A model generated the notes under the pieces. It worked only from the letters and a program-made list of their open reading frames with translations, was not told the DNA's origin and made no database searches. Shown piece after piece: positions 9,413-17,638 of a stretch of 33,164 nucleotides of DNA. This DNA comes from Hyphomicrobiales bacterium (GTDB taxonomy: Bacteria; Pseudomonadota; Alphaproteobacteria; Rhizobiales; Beijerinckiaceae), in NCBI GenBank assembly GCA_003164915.1, contig PLRT01000055.1, positions 1 through 33,164 of the forward strand, written 5' to 3'. Numbering within the stretch: the stretch's first letter is position 1; the number at the start of each line of letters is the position of its first letter. The position numbers and the translations under genes were made by a program.

Positions 9413-9533
9413 GAACGCCCCCGTAGGCGTCGCTTGCGGCCGAATCGCGCCGCGGCCGCACGACGCGTCGCGACGCTGACATAGTTTTGCGTCTACGCGA
9501 AGACGCGCGCTTGCCGCGGTCCGCGCTCGCGAG

Positions 9534-10685
9534 TCAGGTCTGTTGCGGCGCTCCAGCGAGCCAGACGCCGCGCAGGTTGAGGCGGTCATCGAGATGGATG
9601 AGGTCGGCGCGCGCGCCAGGCGCCAGGCCGCCGATACGACCGTCCAGCCCGAGCAGCCGCGCCGGCGTCGCCGTCGCCATTTTCAGCGCCTCGGCGAGCG
9701 GCAGGCCGAGCGCCCCGACGACGTATCGCACCGCGTCGAGCAGGGTGATCGCGCTGCCGGCGAGCGTGTCGAAATCGTCCAGCAGGCGCGATCCTTCGCG
9801 CCGCATGCGCCGCCCTTGCAACATGAACACGGACGGTCCTCCCGCCGCCGGCGGCATCGCGTCGGAAACGAGCGCGACCCCCCCTGCCCCTTTGGCGTTG
9901 ATCGCCGCGCGCATCGCGGCGTCATGGACGTGCTGCCCGTCGGCGATCAGGCCGCAGACGATCCGGGGATCGGCGAGCGCTGCGCCGACCAGGCCCGGCG
10001 CGCGCGATCCGAGTTGGCTCATCGCATTGAAGAGATGGGTGACCGCGCGCGCGCCGGCGGCGAAGGCGGCGCGCGCTTCTTCTGCCGTCGCCTCGGCGTG
10101 GCCAAGGCTGACGACGATCCCCGCCGCGGCGAGGCGCGCGATGCGCTCCGGGCCGGCGGCGGCCGGCGCCAAGGTGACGACCATCGCGCCAGACCTAGCC
10201 AAGACGAGCTGCTCGACGTCGCGATCGCGCATCGGACGGATGAATTCGGCGAGATGCACGCCTTTGCGGCGTGGGTCGATGAACGGCCCCTCGACATGGA
10301 CGCCGAGCGCGCCGGGCGTGACGCGCGCCGCCTCGGCCGCCGCCAACAGCGCCGCGGCCAGCACAGCGGGCGAATCGGTGATCACCGTCGGCAGAATCGA
10401 CGTCACGCCGGCGCAGCGATGGGCGGCCGCCATCGCCGCGATCGTCTCCGGCGTGGGCGCGGCGTTGAACAGCGCGCCGCCGCCGCCGTTGACCTGCCAA
10501 TCGACCAGCCCCGGGGCCAGCACACCGCCGGCAAGGTCGACCGCCTCCACGTCGCGCGGCCGTTCCGCGGTCGGCGCGATCGCGAGGATCGCACCATCCT
10601 CGACCACCAGCGCGCGATCGTCACGCATCGTCAGTCCGTCGAACAGGCGCGCTCCGAAGAAGACCTGCCGTCGTCTGTCGCTCAT
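9534..10685 (-). CDS. nagA: N-acetylglucosamine-6-phosphate deacetylase
   Basis: NagA removes acetate from GlcNAc-6-phosphate to give glucosamine-6-phosphate, in amino sugar and cell-wall recycling. The protein has 383 residues, the usual length. Visible active-site parts are HVEGPF (metal ligand Glu132), SLGHAEAT (His196), THLFNAM (His217) and the catalytic Asp275 in VSDAMPP. The QVNGGGG turn near residue 64 is also typical. Its ATG overlaps the stop of the upstream sugar kinase gene as ATGA, so kinase and deacetylase are likely made together. No nagB deaminase or PTS gene is visible, so the next step must be encoded elsewhere. Confidence 0.93.
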   Translation of the reverse strand: MSDRRRQVFFGARLFDGLTMRDDRALVVEDGAILAIAPTAERPRDVEAVDLAGGVLAPGLVDWQVNGGGGALFNAAPTPETIAAMAAAHRCAGVTSILPTVITDSPAVLAAALLAAAEAARVTPGALGVHVEGPFIDPRRKGVHLAEFIRPMRDRDVEQLVLARSGAMVVTLAPAAAGPERIARLAAAGIVVSLGHAEATAEEARAAFAAGARAVTHLFNAMSQLGSRAPGLVGAALADPRIVCGLIADGQHVHDAAMRAAINAKGAGGVALVSDAMPPAAGGPSVFMLQGRRMRREGSRLLDDFDTLAGSAITLLDAVRYVVGALGLPLAEALKMATATPARLLGLDGRIGGLAPGARADLIHLDDRLNLRGVWLAGAPQQT

Positions 10686-11575
10686 CCGGGGACGCCGTCG
10701 AGCGCCGGCAGCGTCCCGCCAGCGATGAGAAGCGCGCCGTCGGCGTCGTCGTAGAGCGGATCGCGCAGCAAAGCGCGCGACGACGGAGCGAGATACGGCG
10801 TGATCGGCGCAGTCATGCCGCCGACCAGCGCGACGCGGGTCGCCCCGAACCCGCGCGTCGCGTCGATCAGCGCGTCGATCGCCAGCGCCGCAGCGTCAAC
10901 GATCGCCTTCGCCACGGCGTCGCCGGCGGCGGCGCGCTCGAAGACGAGCGGCGTGAAGGCGCCATAACCGGCGGGCTTGGCGGTCAGCGCCCATTGCGTC
11001 GCGACAAGGGGATCGTGGCCGAAGCGACGCATGATCTCGTCGGTCAGCGGCGAGGCCGGGCCAATCCCGTCGTGAGCGCGCAGCGCGGCGCGGATCGCCT
11101 CGGCGCCGACGCGCGCCAGCGAGCCATCGTCGCCGAGCAGGAAGCCGCGCCCGCCGATCAGCGTCTCCCGACCGTCGACGCGGACGATCGCCGCCGAGCC
11201 GGTGCCGGCGATAACCAAGGCGCCGTCGCCGCCGCCGTGGGCGCCAAGACAACCGGCGACCGCATCATTGGCGGCGCGCACGCTGGCGTAAGTCGAGTAG
11301 CGCGCCTCGACGCGCGCCGCGTCGTCGCGGGTGGAAAGGCCGGCGACGCCGATCCCGAGCGCCAGCTGGCCGCGATCGGCGGGATCGAATCCCGCCTTGG
11401 CGCAAACCGCGTCGGCCTGCGCGTCAACCGCGGCCAGCGCGGCGTCGAAATCGACGTAGAGATTGCCCCCCGCGCCCCGCGCTTCGGCGAGCGCGCGCCC
11501 GCCAGCGTCGCGCAGTCGCGCGTGGCAGCGCGACGCGCCGCAATAGACGCCAATGTAGAGGCGACCCGCCTGCAC
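10682..11575 (-). CDS. BadF/BadG-type sugar kinase (probable GlcNAc/GlcN kinase) with altered phosphate loop
   Basis: This 297-residue ASKHA-fold protein belongs to the BadF/BadG/BcrA family, which includes N-acetylglucosamine and glucosamine kinases. Its place before nagA, with ATGA overlap, suggests it makes GlcNAc-6-phosphate. It starts at a GTG with a good AGGGGAGG site. The second phosphate motif AGTGS (123-127) and the acidic AANDA (Asp104) are kept. The first phosphate motif is odd: the family norm is close to GxDGGGT, but here it reads GVYCGAS (residues 9-15), with Tyr for Asp and Cys and Ala for Gly. The later DDGSLARVG also departs from the usual DEGSGxxLG. It may have altered activity or a different role; a base-call error is possible. 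Confidence 0.8.
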   Translation of the reverse strand: MQAGRLYIGVYCGASRCHARLRDAGGRALAEARGAGGNLYVDFDAALAAVDAQADAVCAKAGFDPADRGQLALGIGVAGLSTRDDAARVEARYSTYASVRAANDAVAGCLGAHGGGDGALVIAGTGSAAIVRVDGRETLIGGRGFLLGDDGSLARVGAEAIRAALRAHDGIGPASPLTDEIMRRFGHDPLVATQWALTAKPAGYGAFTPLVFERAAAGDAVAKAIVDAAALAIDALIDATRGFGATRVALVGGMTAPITPYLAPSSRALLRDPLYDDADGALLIAGGTLPALDGVPG

Positions 11576-11662
11576 GCCGACCTCCCCTGAATGTCCCGCG
11601 CGCCCGCCGTATCGATCGCGTCGGACAGGCTAGTCATTTCGCGACGCGGCGGCAAATGCGGG

Positions 11663-11676
11663 GGCCCGCCCGGGCC
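11663..11676 (-). terminator. GC hairpin just after the epimerase gene
   Basis: On the minus strand GGCCC-GGGC-GGGCC begins two bases after the epimerase stop. The stem is only five pairs and is followed by C-rich sequence and then ATTT, not a clean U-tract. It may separate the epimerase unit from the kinase-nagA unit. Confidence 0.35.
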
Positions 11677-11677
11677 G

Positions 11678-12631
11678 TCAGCTTCCGTGATAACCCTTCG
11701 CGCCGATTGCCTGGGCGAGCGGACTGCGGAAGTCCTCGCCGGCGGCGAGACGGTCGAGCGCACGGCGGAAGTCGTATAACGGCCGCCAGCCGAGCTCGGC
11801 GACCGCGGCGCGATTGTCGTAGACCCGGTCGATCGACGGGAACATGCGCCAGCCGCGCTGGGCGTAAAGCGCCTCGTGCTCCGGGAACGCGCGACGGACG
11901 ACGGCTGCCGCGTCCTGCCTCAGCGCCAGCGCATCGTCGGGCGAGAACGGCGTCGTCGCCGAGACGATGTAGCGCGCGAAACCGAGCGCCGGCGCCTTGT
12001 CGAGCGCGAGGAGATGCGCCGAGACCACGTCGGCGATGTCGACGCGGCGATAGAGCAGTTCATTGACCTGCGTGTTGGCGATTTCATAGGCGGCGCTGAC
12101 GCGCGGATCGTCGTCGGCCTCGGGGAAGAAACGCGATGCGCGCAACACGACCGCCGGCAGGCCGCGCTGGCGCGCATAAAGTTCGCACAGCAGTTCCGCC
12201 GCTTGCTTGGTCGCTCCATAGATATTCTTCGGCACGGGCGGAACGCGTTCGGTGATCCACGCCGCCGGCTCGCCCGCGCCCGGCGTCAGCGCCGAGCCGA
12301 AGACGCTGGTGGTGCTGGTGTAGACGAAGGCTTCGACTCGCGCGTCGAGCGCGGCTTCGAGCAGGGTCAGCGTTCCGGCGGCGTTGGTGGTGAGGAAGTC
12401 CTTGTCGTCGCGGGTCGAGACATGCGGCTTGTGCAACGTCGCGCAATGGACGACCGCGCGCGCGCCCCGTAGGCTTTCGACGACGAAGCCGCGATCGTTG
12501 ATCGAGCCGACGCGGTCGGTGTAGGGCGACGGCGTGAGGTCGAGGCCGAGCGCTGGCCGGCCCACGGCGCGCAGCGTCCGCATCAGCGCCTCGCCGAGAT
12601 GGCCGGCGCTCCCCGTCACTATGATCGTCAT
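11678..12631 (-). CDS. NAD-dependent epimerase/dehydratase (extended SDR)
   Basis: Nucleotide-sugar-type extended short-chain dehydrogenase of 317 residues. The Rossmann motif TGSAGHLG lies at residues 6-13, a serine/threonine-rich YTSTTS at about 104-109 and the catalytic YGATK at 138-142. The track start at 12790 is 53 codons too far; the ATG at 12631 puts the nucleotide fold at the N-terminus. The exact substrate cannot be told; family members act on NDP-sugars or related compounds. It starts 10 bases after the GNAT acetyltransferase stop and is probably co-transcribed with it. Confidence 0.87.
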   Translation of the reverse strand: MTIIVTGSAGHLGEALMRTLRAVGRPALGLDLTPSPYTDRVGSINDRGFVVESLRGARAVVHCATLHKPHVSTRDDKDFLTTNAAGTLTLLEAALDARVEAFVYTSTTSVFGSALTPGAGEPAAWITERVPPVPKNIYGATKQAAELLCELYARQRGLPAVVLRASRFFPEADDDPRVSAAYEIANTQVNELLYRRVDIADVVSAHLLALDKAPALGFARYIVSATTPFSPDDALALRQDAAAVVRRAFPEHEALYAQRGWRMFPSIDRVYDNRAAVAELGWRPLYDFRRALDRLAAGEDFRSPLAQAIGAKGYHGS

Positions 12632-12641
12632 GCGCGCGATC

Positions 12642-13139
12642 CTAGGCTCCGCGCGCTTTGCCGGCGACGCCGTCGAACGCGCCGGGCTGCAATTCGCAGT
12701 AAAGCACGCGGTGGGGATCGACCGGACCCGGCAGGACGACCCGTCCCGGCGGAACGCGTTGGAAGCCGATGCGCGCGTAATACGGCTCATCGCCGACCAG
12801 CACGACCAGCTTGCCGCCGGCGGCGCGCGCCGCGTCGAGCGAAGCGGCGACCAAGGCTTCGCCGATGCCCTGGCTGCGGAACACCGGCTCGACGATCAGC
12901 GGCCCGAGCAGCAAGGCCGGCGTTTCGCCGATGACGATCGGCGTCATGGCGTTGGCGCCGACCAGCAGCGTGCCGACCCGCGCGACGAAGCTCAGGCCGA
13001 GGTCGGGCGACGTGGCCTCGCGCAGGCGATAGGCGGTGCGGGCGAAGCGGCCTGGCCCGAACACGCGCTCGTTAAGCCGGAGAATCGCCTCGGCGTCGGC
13101 CGGGGTCTCCGGCTCCAGGATCAACGACACGTCGGCCAT
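12642..13139 (-). CDS. GNAT family N-acetyltransferase
   Basis: Small cytoplasmic acetyl-CoA-dependent acetyltransferase of 165 residues. The acetyl-CoA pyrophosphate loop is RSQGIGEAL (88-96), after a beta-strand LLLGPLIVEP. The later PYYARIGFQRVPPG segment is typical of the YhbS-like branch. The acceptor is unknown. It lies 73 bases after the Nudix gene and 10 bases before the epimerase gene, all on the minus strand, so the three may form one unit. Confidence 0.88.
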   Translation of the reverse strand: MADVSLILEPETPADAEAILRLNERVFGPGRFARTAYRLREATSPDLGLSFVARVGTLLVGANAMTPIVIGETPALLLGPLIVEPVFRSQGIGEALVAASLDAARAAGGKLVVLVGDEPYYARIGFQRVPPGRVVLPGPVDPHRVLYCELQPGAFDGVAGKARGA

Positions 13140-13212
13140 ATGCGCCTATGCAAGCTGAAACGCCGGGGGACATAGCACGCCGGCGCCAGCCGACGGAAGG
13201 GCGCGATGAAAC

Positions 13213-13695
13213 TCACCAGATCGTCGATAGCGCCGCGCCCTCAAGCGCTTCTTCGAGCCGCGACCGTGTGCCGCGTGTCGTGTCGGACGGCAGCGCCGCG
13301 ACGGGGAAGAACCGCGCCTCGACGATCTCGCGGTCGGGCGCGCGCTCGCCGGTCACTCGGAACCGCCTCACCACATAGACCGCGACATGGTCGCGCCGCG
13401 AGATCGGGCGATTGAGGAACAGGCCATGCAGGATGGGCGGGCCGTCGACGACGACGTTGGCCTCTTCGGCAAGTTCGCGCTTGAGCGCCATCTCGAACGT
13501 TTCGCCGACTTCGACGCCGCCGCCCGGCAATTGCCAGCCGGGCGCGTAGGTGTGCTTGACCAGCATCACCCGACCCGAATCGTCGAGCACGAGGCCGCGC
13601 ACGCCGAGCGTCATCGGCCGCGCCAGCAGAAACCAGATATGCGTGAGGCGCGTGAACAGTCGCGCTGACAGCGGACGGACGGATTGCCCTTGCAT
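13213..13695 (-). CDS. Nudix hydrolase
   Basis: Pyrophosphohydrolase of 160 residues that cleaves nucleoside diphosphates linked to another group. The Nudix box is clear at about residues 59-81: GGVEVGE, then RELAEEANV, giving G-x5-E-x7-RELxEE. One box position, usually Gly, is Asn80, a mild departure. The N-terminal stretch FTRLTHIWFLLARPMTLGVR is somewhat hydrophobic and basic, as in several alphaproteobacterial homologs. Substrate is not predictable. It is divergent from the metallophosphoesterase gene. Confidence 0.9.
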   Translation of the reverse strand: MQGQSVRPLSARLFTRLTHIWFLLARPMTLGVRGLVLDDSGRVMLVKHTYAPGWQLPGGGVEVGETFEMALKRELAEEANVVVDGPPILHGLFLNRPISRRDHVAVYVVRRFRVTGERAPDREIVEARFFPVAALPSDTTRGTRSRLEEALEGAALSTIW

Positions 13696-13802
13696 CGTGG
13701 TGAGCCTCTTTCTAAGGGTCTCGTCGCCCGTCCGTCGCCATGGTCCGGGCCGCGAGCCTAGCCAATCCCCGCCCGCCCGCCAACGCGCAAGACCGTCCGC
13801 CG

Positions 13803-14711
13803 ATGAGCTTCGTCGTCGCCCATCTCACCGACGTCCACCTCGGACCGCTGCCGCGCCCGCGCTTCGAAGAGCTGCGCGTCAAGCGCGTCATGGGCTACGT
13901 CAATTGGAAGCGCGCGCGCGAACGGCTGAGCGATATGGCGGCGCTCGCCCGCCTGGTCGACGACATGGGCGCCCAGAAGCCGGACCATGTCGCGGTCACC
14001 GGCGACCTCGTCAACATCGGCCTGCCCTCCGAGTTCCGCCGCGCGGCGCAGTGGATGGGCGGGATCGGCGACCCAGACGACGTGTCGCTGACGCCTGGCA
14101 ATCACGACGCCTACGTGCGCGACGCGATGCCCCATCTCGCCGCGGCCTTCGCGCCCTGGACGCAGGGGGACGCCGAATACGCGCACGGCGAGACCTTCCC
14201 GTTCGTGCGCGTGCGCGGCGACGTCGCGCTGATCGGCCTCAGCACGGCGACGCCGACCGGGCCGCTGATGGCGACCGGCCGGCTGGGAGCGCGGCAGATC
14301 GAGGCATTGGCCGCAATCCTCAGCAAGACCGGCGCAAGCGGGCTCGCGCGCGTCATCCTCATCCATCATCCGCCGCTGGCGCGCGGCGGTGGGCCGCTGC
14401 GCAGCCTGATCGATGCGCGCGCCTTCGAGGCGACGGTCGCGCGCCACGGCGCCGAGGCGATCCTCCACGGCCATACGCACAAGAGCATGGTCGACCATCT
14501 CGCCTCGCCCGCCACGCGCGTCGAGGGCGGGCGGATTCCGATCATTGGCGCGCCCTCGGCTTCCTCCGCATCGACCGACCCGCGCCAACGCGCCGCCTAT
14601 CACCTGATCCGGCTCGAGCGCGCCGGCGAGCATTGGCGCATTTCAGCGCGGGCGCGCGGCCTGGCTCTCGGCAGCGGGGAGATCGGCGAACGCACTGCGC
14701 CCGCGGTCTAA
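13803..14711 (+). CDS. Calcineurin-like metallophosphoesterase
   Basis: Two-metal phosphoesterase of 302 residues. The metal-binding motifs are in the family order: LTDVHLG (Asp10, His12), VTGDLVN, GNHD, IHHPP and HGHTHK. The track start at 13740 adds 21 residues with no family character; ATG at 13803 places the first beta-strand (SFVVAHLTDVH) at the N-terminus. The substrate could be a cyclic nucleotide, a phospholipid head group or a UDP-lipid; the sequence does not decide. It reads away from the Nudix gene and is followed by a likely separate promoter for psuG. Confidence 0.9.
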   Translation: MSFVVAHLTDVHLGPLPRPRFEELRVKRVMGYVNWKRARERLSDMAALARLVDDMGAQKPDHVAVTGDLVNIGLPSEFRRAAQWMGGIGDPDDVSLTPGNHDAYVRDAMPHLAAAFAPWTQGDAEYAHGETFPFVRVRGDVALIGLSTATPTGPLMATGRLGARQIEALAAILSKTGASGLARVILIHHPPLARGGGPLRSLIDARAFEATVARHGAEAILHGHTHKSMVDHLASPATRVEGGRIPIIGAPSASSASTDPRQRAAYHLIRLERAGEHWRISARARGLALGSGEIGERTAPAV

Positions 14712-14725
14712 AGTCGCGGAGAGCG

Positions 14726-14754
14726 TTTGATCCGCGCCCGACAAAGCTGATAAT
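14726..14754 (+). promoter_or_regulatory. Candidate sigma70-type promoter for psuGK
   Basis: TTTGAT and GATAAT are separated by 17 bases and end 42 bases before the psuG ATG. Both hexamers are close to the general housekeeping consensus, and the stretch is richer in A and T than its surroundings. It is a sequence match only. Confidence 0.5.
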
Positions 14755-14796
14755 CAAGCCGAGCCGCCGTGCGCGGCCGCGAAGAAGGCGATTGGC

Positions 14797-15714
14797 ATGA
14801 CTGCGAATTCGTTGCTCGAAGTTTCGGCGGAAGTCGCCGAGGCGTTGGCCGGTCACAAACCGGTCGTCGCGCTCGAGTCGACGATCATCACCCATGGGAT
14901 GCCGTTTCCGACCAATCTCGAGACGGCCTTGATGCTCGAGAACGCCGTGCGCAACCAGGGCGCCACGCCGGCGACGATCGCCGTGCTCAACGGGCGCTTC
15001 AAGGTCGGCCTGACGCGCGACGAGGTCGAGCGGCTGGCGCGGCTGTCTGGCGGCGTGGTCAAGGCCTCGCGCCGCGACCTCGCCGCGGTCGCGGCGCGCC
15101 ACGGCGCTGCGGGCACGACGGTCGCAGCGACCATGTACGTCGCCGACCTCGCCGGCATCGAGATCTTCGCCACCGGCGGCATCGGCGGCGTGCATCGCGG
15201 CGCGGAAGAAACCTTCGACATCTCGGCCGACCTCGTCGAACTGTCGCGCACCCGCGTCGCCGTGGTCTGCGCCGGCGCCAAGTCGATTCTCGACATCGAC
15301 AAGACGCTCGAATATCTCGAATCGCATGGCGTCGCGGTGTGCGGCTTTCGCTGCGACGAATTTCCCGCCTTCTACGCGCGGTCGAGCGGCTTCCGGCTCG
15401 AGCATCGCTGCGACGGCCTTCACGACCTCGCGCGCATCGTGAGGCTGCAGCGAGAGATCGGGCCGGGCGGCCTGCTGATCGCCAATCCGATCCCCGAGGA
15501 AAAGGCGCTCGACGCCGAGGCGATCGAGGCGCGCATCGCCGAAGCGGTCGCCGAGGCGAAGGCCAAGGGCGTCGCCAAGAAGGAAGTGACGCCGTTCCTG
15601 CTCGGCCGGGTCGTCGAGTTGACCGGCGGCCGCAGCCTCGAGGCCAACATGGCGCTGGTCGAGAACAACGCGATGCTCGCCGCCCAGGTCGCGGTCGAGT
15701 TGTCCCGCCTGTGA
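14797..15714 (+). CDS. psuG: Pseudouridine-5'-phosphate glycosidase
   Basis: PsuG splits pseudouridine 5'-phosphate to uracil and ribose-5-phosphate, the second step of pseudouridine breakdown. The protein is 305 residues, the normal length. Recognisable blocks are VALESTIITHG (Glu27), VVKASRRDL, ATGGIGGVHRG, CAGAKSILDI, and IANPIPEE, all family hallmarks. A GAAGAAGG ribosome site precedes the ATG. Its stop overlaps the GTG of psuK (GTGA), so the kinase is probably translated by coupling. No nucleoside transporter is adjacent, which suggests use of pseudouridine from internal RNA turnover or import by a system elsewhere. Confidence 0.95.
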   Translation: MTANSLLEVSAEVAEALAGHKPVVALESTIITHGMPFPTNLETALMLENAVRNQGATPATIAVLNGRFKVGLTRDEVERLARLSGGVVKASRRDLAAVAARHGAAGTTVAATMYVADLAGIEIFATGGIGGVHRGAEETFDISADLVELSRTRVAVVCAGAKSILDIDKTLEYLESHGVAVCGFRCDEFPAFYARSSGFRLEHRCDGLHDLARIVRLQREIGPGGLLIANPIPEEKALDAEAIEARIAEAVAEAKAKGVAKKEVTPFLLGRVVELTGGRSLEANMALVENNAMLAAQVAVELSRL

Positions 15715-16628
15715 GCCAAGTCCGGCCGGCGGTTGCCGCGCGGCGCATCCTCGTCGTCGGCGACCTGATGATCGACACGATCGTCGAACCCGAGGGGCCG
15801 CTCGTCCGCGGCTCCGACCGGCGCGCGGCGATCGTCGACCGGCCGGGCGGATCGGGCGCCAATCAGGCGGCGTGGCTCGCGCATTTCGGCGCCGCGGTCG
15901 ACTTCGTCGCGCGCGTCGGCGCGGCCGACCGGCGGCGCGAGGCGGCGCGGCTCCGGCGGGTCGGCGTGACGCCGCACCTCGCCGCCGACAGGCGGCGCGA
16001 GACGGGTCGGCTGATTGCGCTGATCGAACCGGGCGGCGAGCGCAGCTTCCTGACCGACCGCGCCGCCAATCTCGACCTCTGCGCGCGCGACTTTCCCGAA
16101 GCCGTGGTCGACGGCGCGGCGATGATCCATCTCTCGGGCTACAGCTTTTTCGCGCCCGGCCCCCGCGACGCCGTCGTCGGCCTGATCGCGCGGGCCGCCG
16201 GCCGTCCGATCGGCGTCGATCCCGCCTCGGCGGAATTCCTGCGCGAAGCGGGACCCGACAACTTTCTCGCCTGGACGCACGGCGCGGCCATGCTCTTCCC
16301 CAACGAGGAAGAGGCCGCCGTGCTTTCGGGGACCGACGACCCGCAGGCCCAGGGCGCGCGGCTCGCCGCCCATTATCCGCTGGTCGTCGTCAAGCGCGGC
16401 GCGGCGGGCTGCGAGGCCTTCGCCGCCAAGTCGAGATGGCGTGTCCCCGCCCCGCCCGCCGCGGCCAAGGACAGCACCGGCGCCGGCGACGCGTTCGTCG
16501 CCGCCTTCCTCGTCGCCCATCTCGCCGGACAGCCGATCGAGCGTTGCCTCGCCGAGGCCGCGGCGATGGGCGCCAAGGCGACCGAGTCCATCGGCGGCCA
16601 GCCGGAGAACCGCGGGCGGCGCGGCTAG
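15711..16628 (+). CDS. psuK: PfkB-family kinase, probable pseudouridine kinase
   Basis: Carbohydrate/nucleoside kinase of 305 residues. The track starts it at 14769 inside psuG; the GTG at 15711, overlapping the psuG stop, begins directly before the first Rossmann strand (RRILVVGDLMID). PfkB signatures are seen: GGSGANQAAWLAHFGA near the N-terminus and the anion-hole/catalytic DSTGAGDAF near residue 257. The coupling with psuG makes pseudouridine the best substrate guess: it would make pseudouridine 5'-phosphate for PsuG. Substrate assignment is by neighbourhood, not by a specific residue. Confidence 0.87.
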   Translation: MSQVRPAVAARRILVVGDLMIDTIVEPEGPLVRGSDRRAAIVDRPGGSGANQAAWLAHFGAAVDFVARVGAADRRREAARLRRVGVTPHLAADRRRETGRLIALIEPGGERSFLTDRAANLDLCARDFPEAVVDGAAMIHLSGYSFFAPGPRDAVVGLIARAAGRPIGVDPASAEFLREAGPDNFLAWTHGAAMLFPNEEEAAVLSGTDDPQAQGARLAAHYPLVVVKRGAAGCEAFAAKSRWRVPAPPAAAKDSTGAGDAFVAAFLVAHLAGQPIERCLAEAAAMGAKATESIGGQPENRGRRG

Positions 16629-16629
16629 T

Positions 16630-16647
16630 GCTTGCGTTTTTGCAAGC
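16630..16647 (+). terminator. Stem-loop after psuK
   Basis: GCTTGC-GTTTTT-GCAAGC begins two bases after the psuK stop. The T-run lies in the loop, not after the stem, so it is not a classic intrinsic terminator. It may protect the 3' end or be chance. Confidence 0.35.
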
Positions 16648-16715
16648 GGTCGGTCTGGCATTCGCGCGCAAGCCTCCCCACATGGGGCGCTTATCACCTC
16701 GCCCTGAGCCCATTC

Positions 16716-17618
16716 ATGACCATCCGCGCGATCAAACGCATCAGCCAGTCCCGCCCCGCTCTCGAAGGCGCCGGCGTCAAGCTTCGCCGCGCCTTCGGCT
16801 TCGGCGACACTTCCGATTTCGATCCGTTCCTGATGATGGACGATTTCCGTAACGATCGCCCGAGCGATTACCTCGCCGGCTTTCCCTGGCATCCCCATCG
16901 CGGCATCGAGACGATCACCTATGTGCTGGCCGGCTCGGTTGCGCATGGCGACAGCCTCGGCAATTCCGGCGTGCTCGGCGCCGGCGACGTTCAGTGGATG
17001 ACCGCCGGCCGCGGCATCCTCCACCAGGAAATGCCGAAGGGCGACCCGCTCGGCCGCATGCACGGCTTCCAGCTGTGGGCCAACCTCCCTTCGAGCCTGA
17101 AGATGACCGCGCCGCGCTACCAGGACGTGCCGAGCGTGGCGATCCCCGAAGTGATCGACGACGACGGCGTCTCGGTGCGCGTCATCTGCGGCGATTTCTG
17201 GGGCCAGAAGGGCCCGGTCGACGGCGTCGCCGCCGACCCGCGCTACCTCGACGTCACTGTGCCGCCGGGGAAGCGCAAGGTCCTACCGGTCGAAACCTAT
17301 CGTCAGGCCTTCGCCTATATCTTTCAGGGCTCGGCGACTTTCGCCGGCGCCTCCGCGCCGTTCGGCGCATTGCGCGAGGAACTGGTCGGCGGCGAGGAAA
17401 CGCTGGTGCGCGACACGGTCGGCGACCGCTCGCTGGTGGTGTTCGATTCCGGCGACGAAGTGGTCGTCCAGGCGGGCGACGAAGGCGTGCGCTTCCTGCT
17501 CGTCTCCGGCCGCCCGTTGCGCGAGCCGATCGCCTGGCACGGCCCGATCGTGATGAACACCCAGGCCGAGATCCGCCAGGCGCTCACCGACCTGCGCGAC
17601 GGGTCGTTCATCCGGTAA
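16716..17618 (+). CDS. Pirin family protein
   Basis: Bicupin protein of 300 residues. The metal-binding residues of pirin are at their expected spacing: His59 and His61 in WHPHRGIETI, His103 and Glu105 in GRGILHQEM. The start is ATG at 16716; the track start at 16632 lies in the stem-loop region after psuK. Bacterial pirins have been described as quercetin dioxygenase-like enzymes or as regulators of metabolic enzymes, and the role here is open. It follows psuK by 87 bases and could be read from the same or its own promoter. It is convergent with the glycosyltransferase gene. Confidence 0.92.
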   Translation: MTIRAIKRISQSRPALEGAGVKLRRAFGFGDTSDFDPFLMMDDFRNDRPSDYLAGFPWHPHRGIETITYVLAGSVAHGDSLGNSGVLGAGDVQWMTAGRGILHQEMPKGDPLGRMHGFQLWANLPSSLKMTAPRYQDVPSVAIPEVIDDDGVSVRVICGDFWGQKGPVDGVAADPRYLDVTVPPGKRKVLPVETYRQAFAYIFQGSATFAGASAPFGALREELVGGEETLVRDTVGDRSLVVFDSGDEVVVQAGDEGVRFLLVSGRPLREPIAWHGPIVMNTQAEIRQALTDLRDGSFIR

Positions 17619-17638
17619 ATGCGGGCCAGCCGCAGCGT

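Noticed and set aside
6690-9482. 930-residue minus-strand ORF
   Set aside because: Spans the antisense of the ABC ATPase and a wrong frame of the FMN protein; low-complexity Arg-rich content.
15420-17063. 547-residue minus-strand ORF
   Set aside because: Antisense of psuK and pirin; no domain features.
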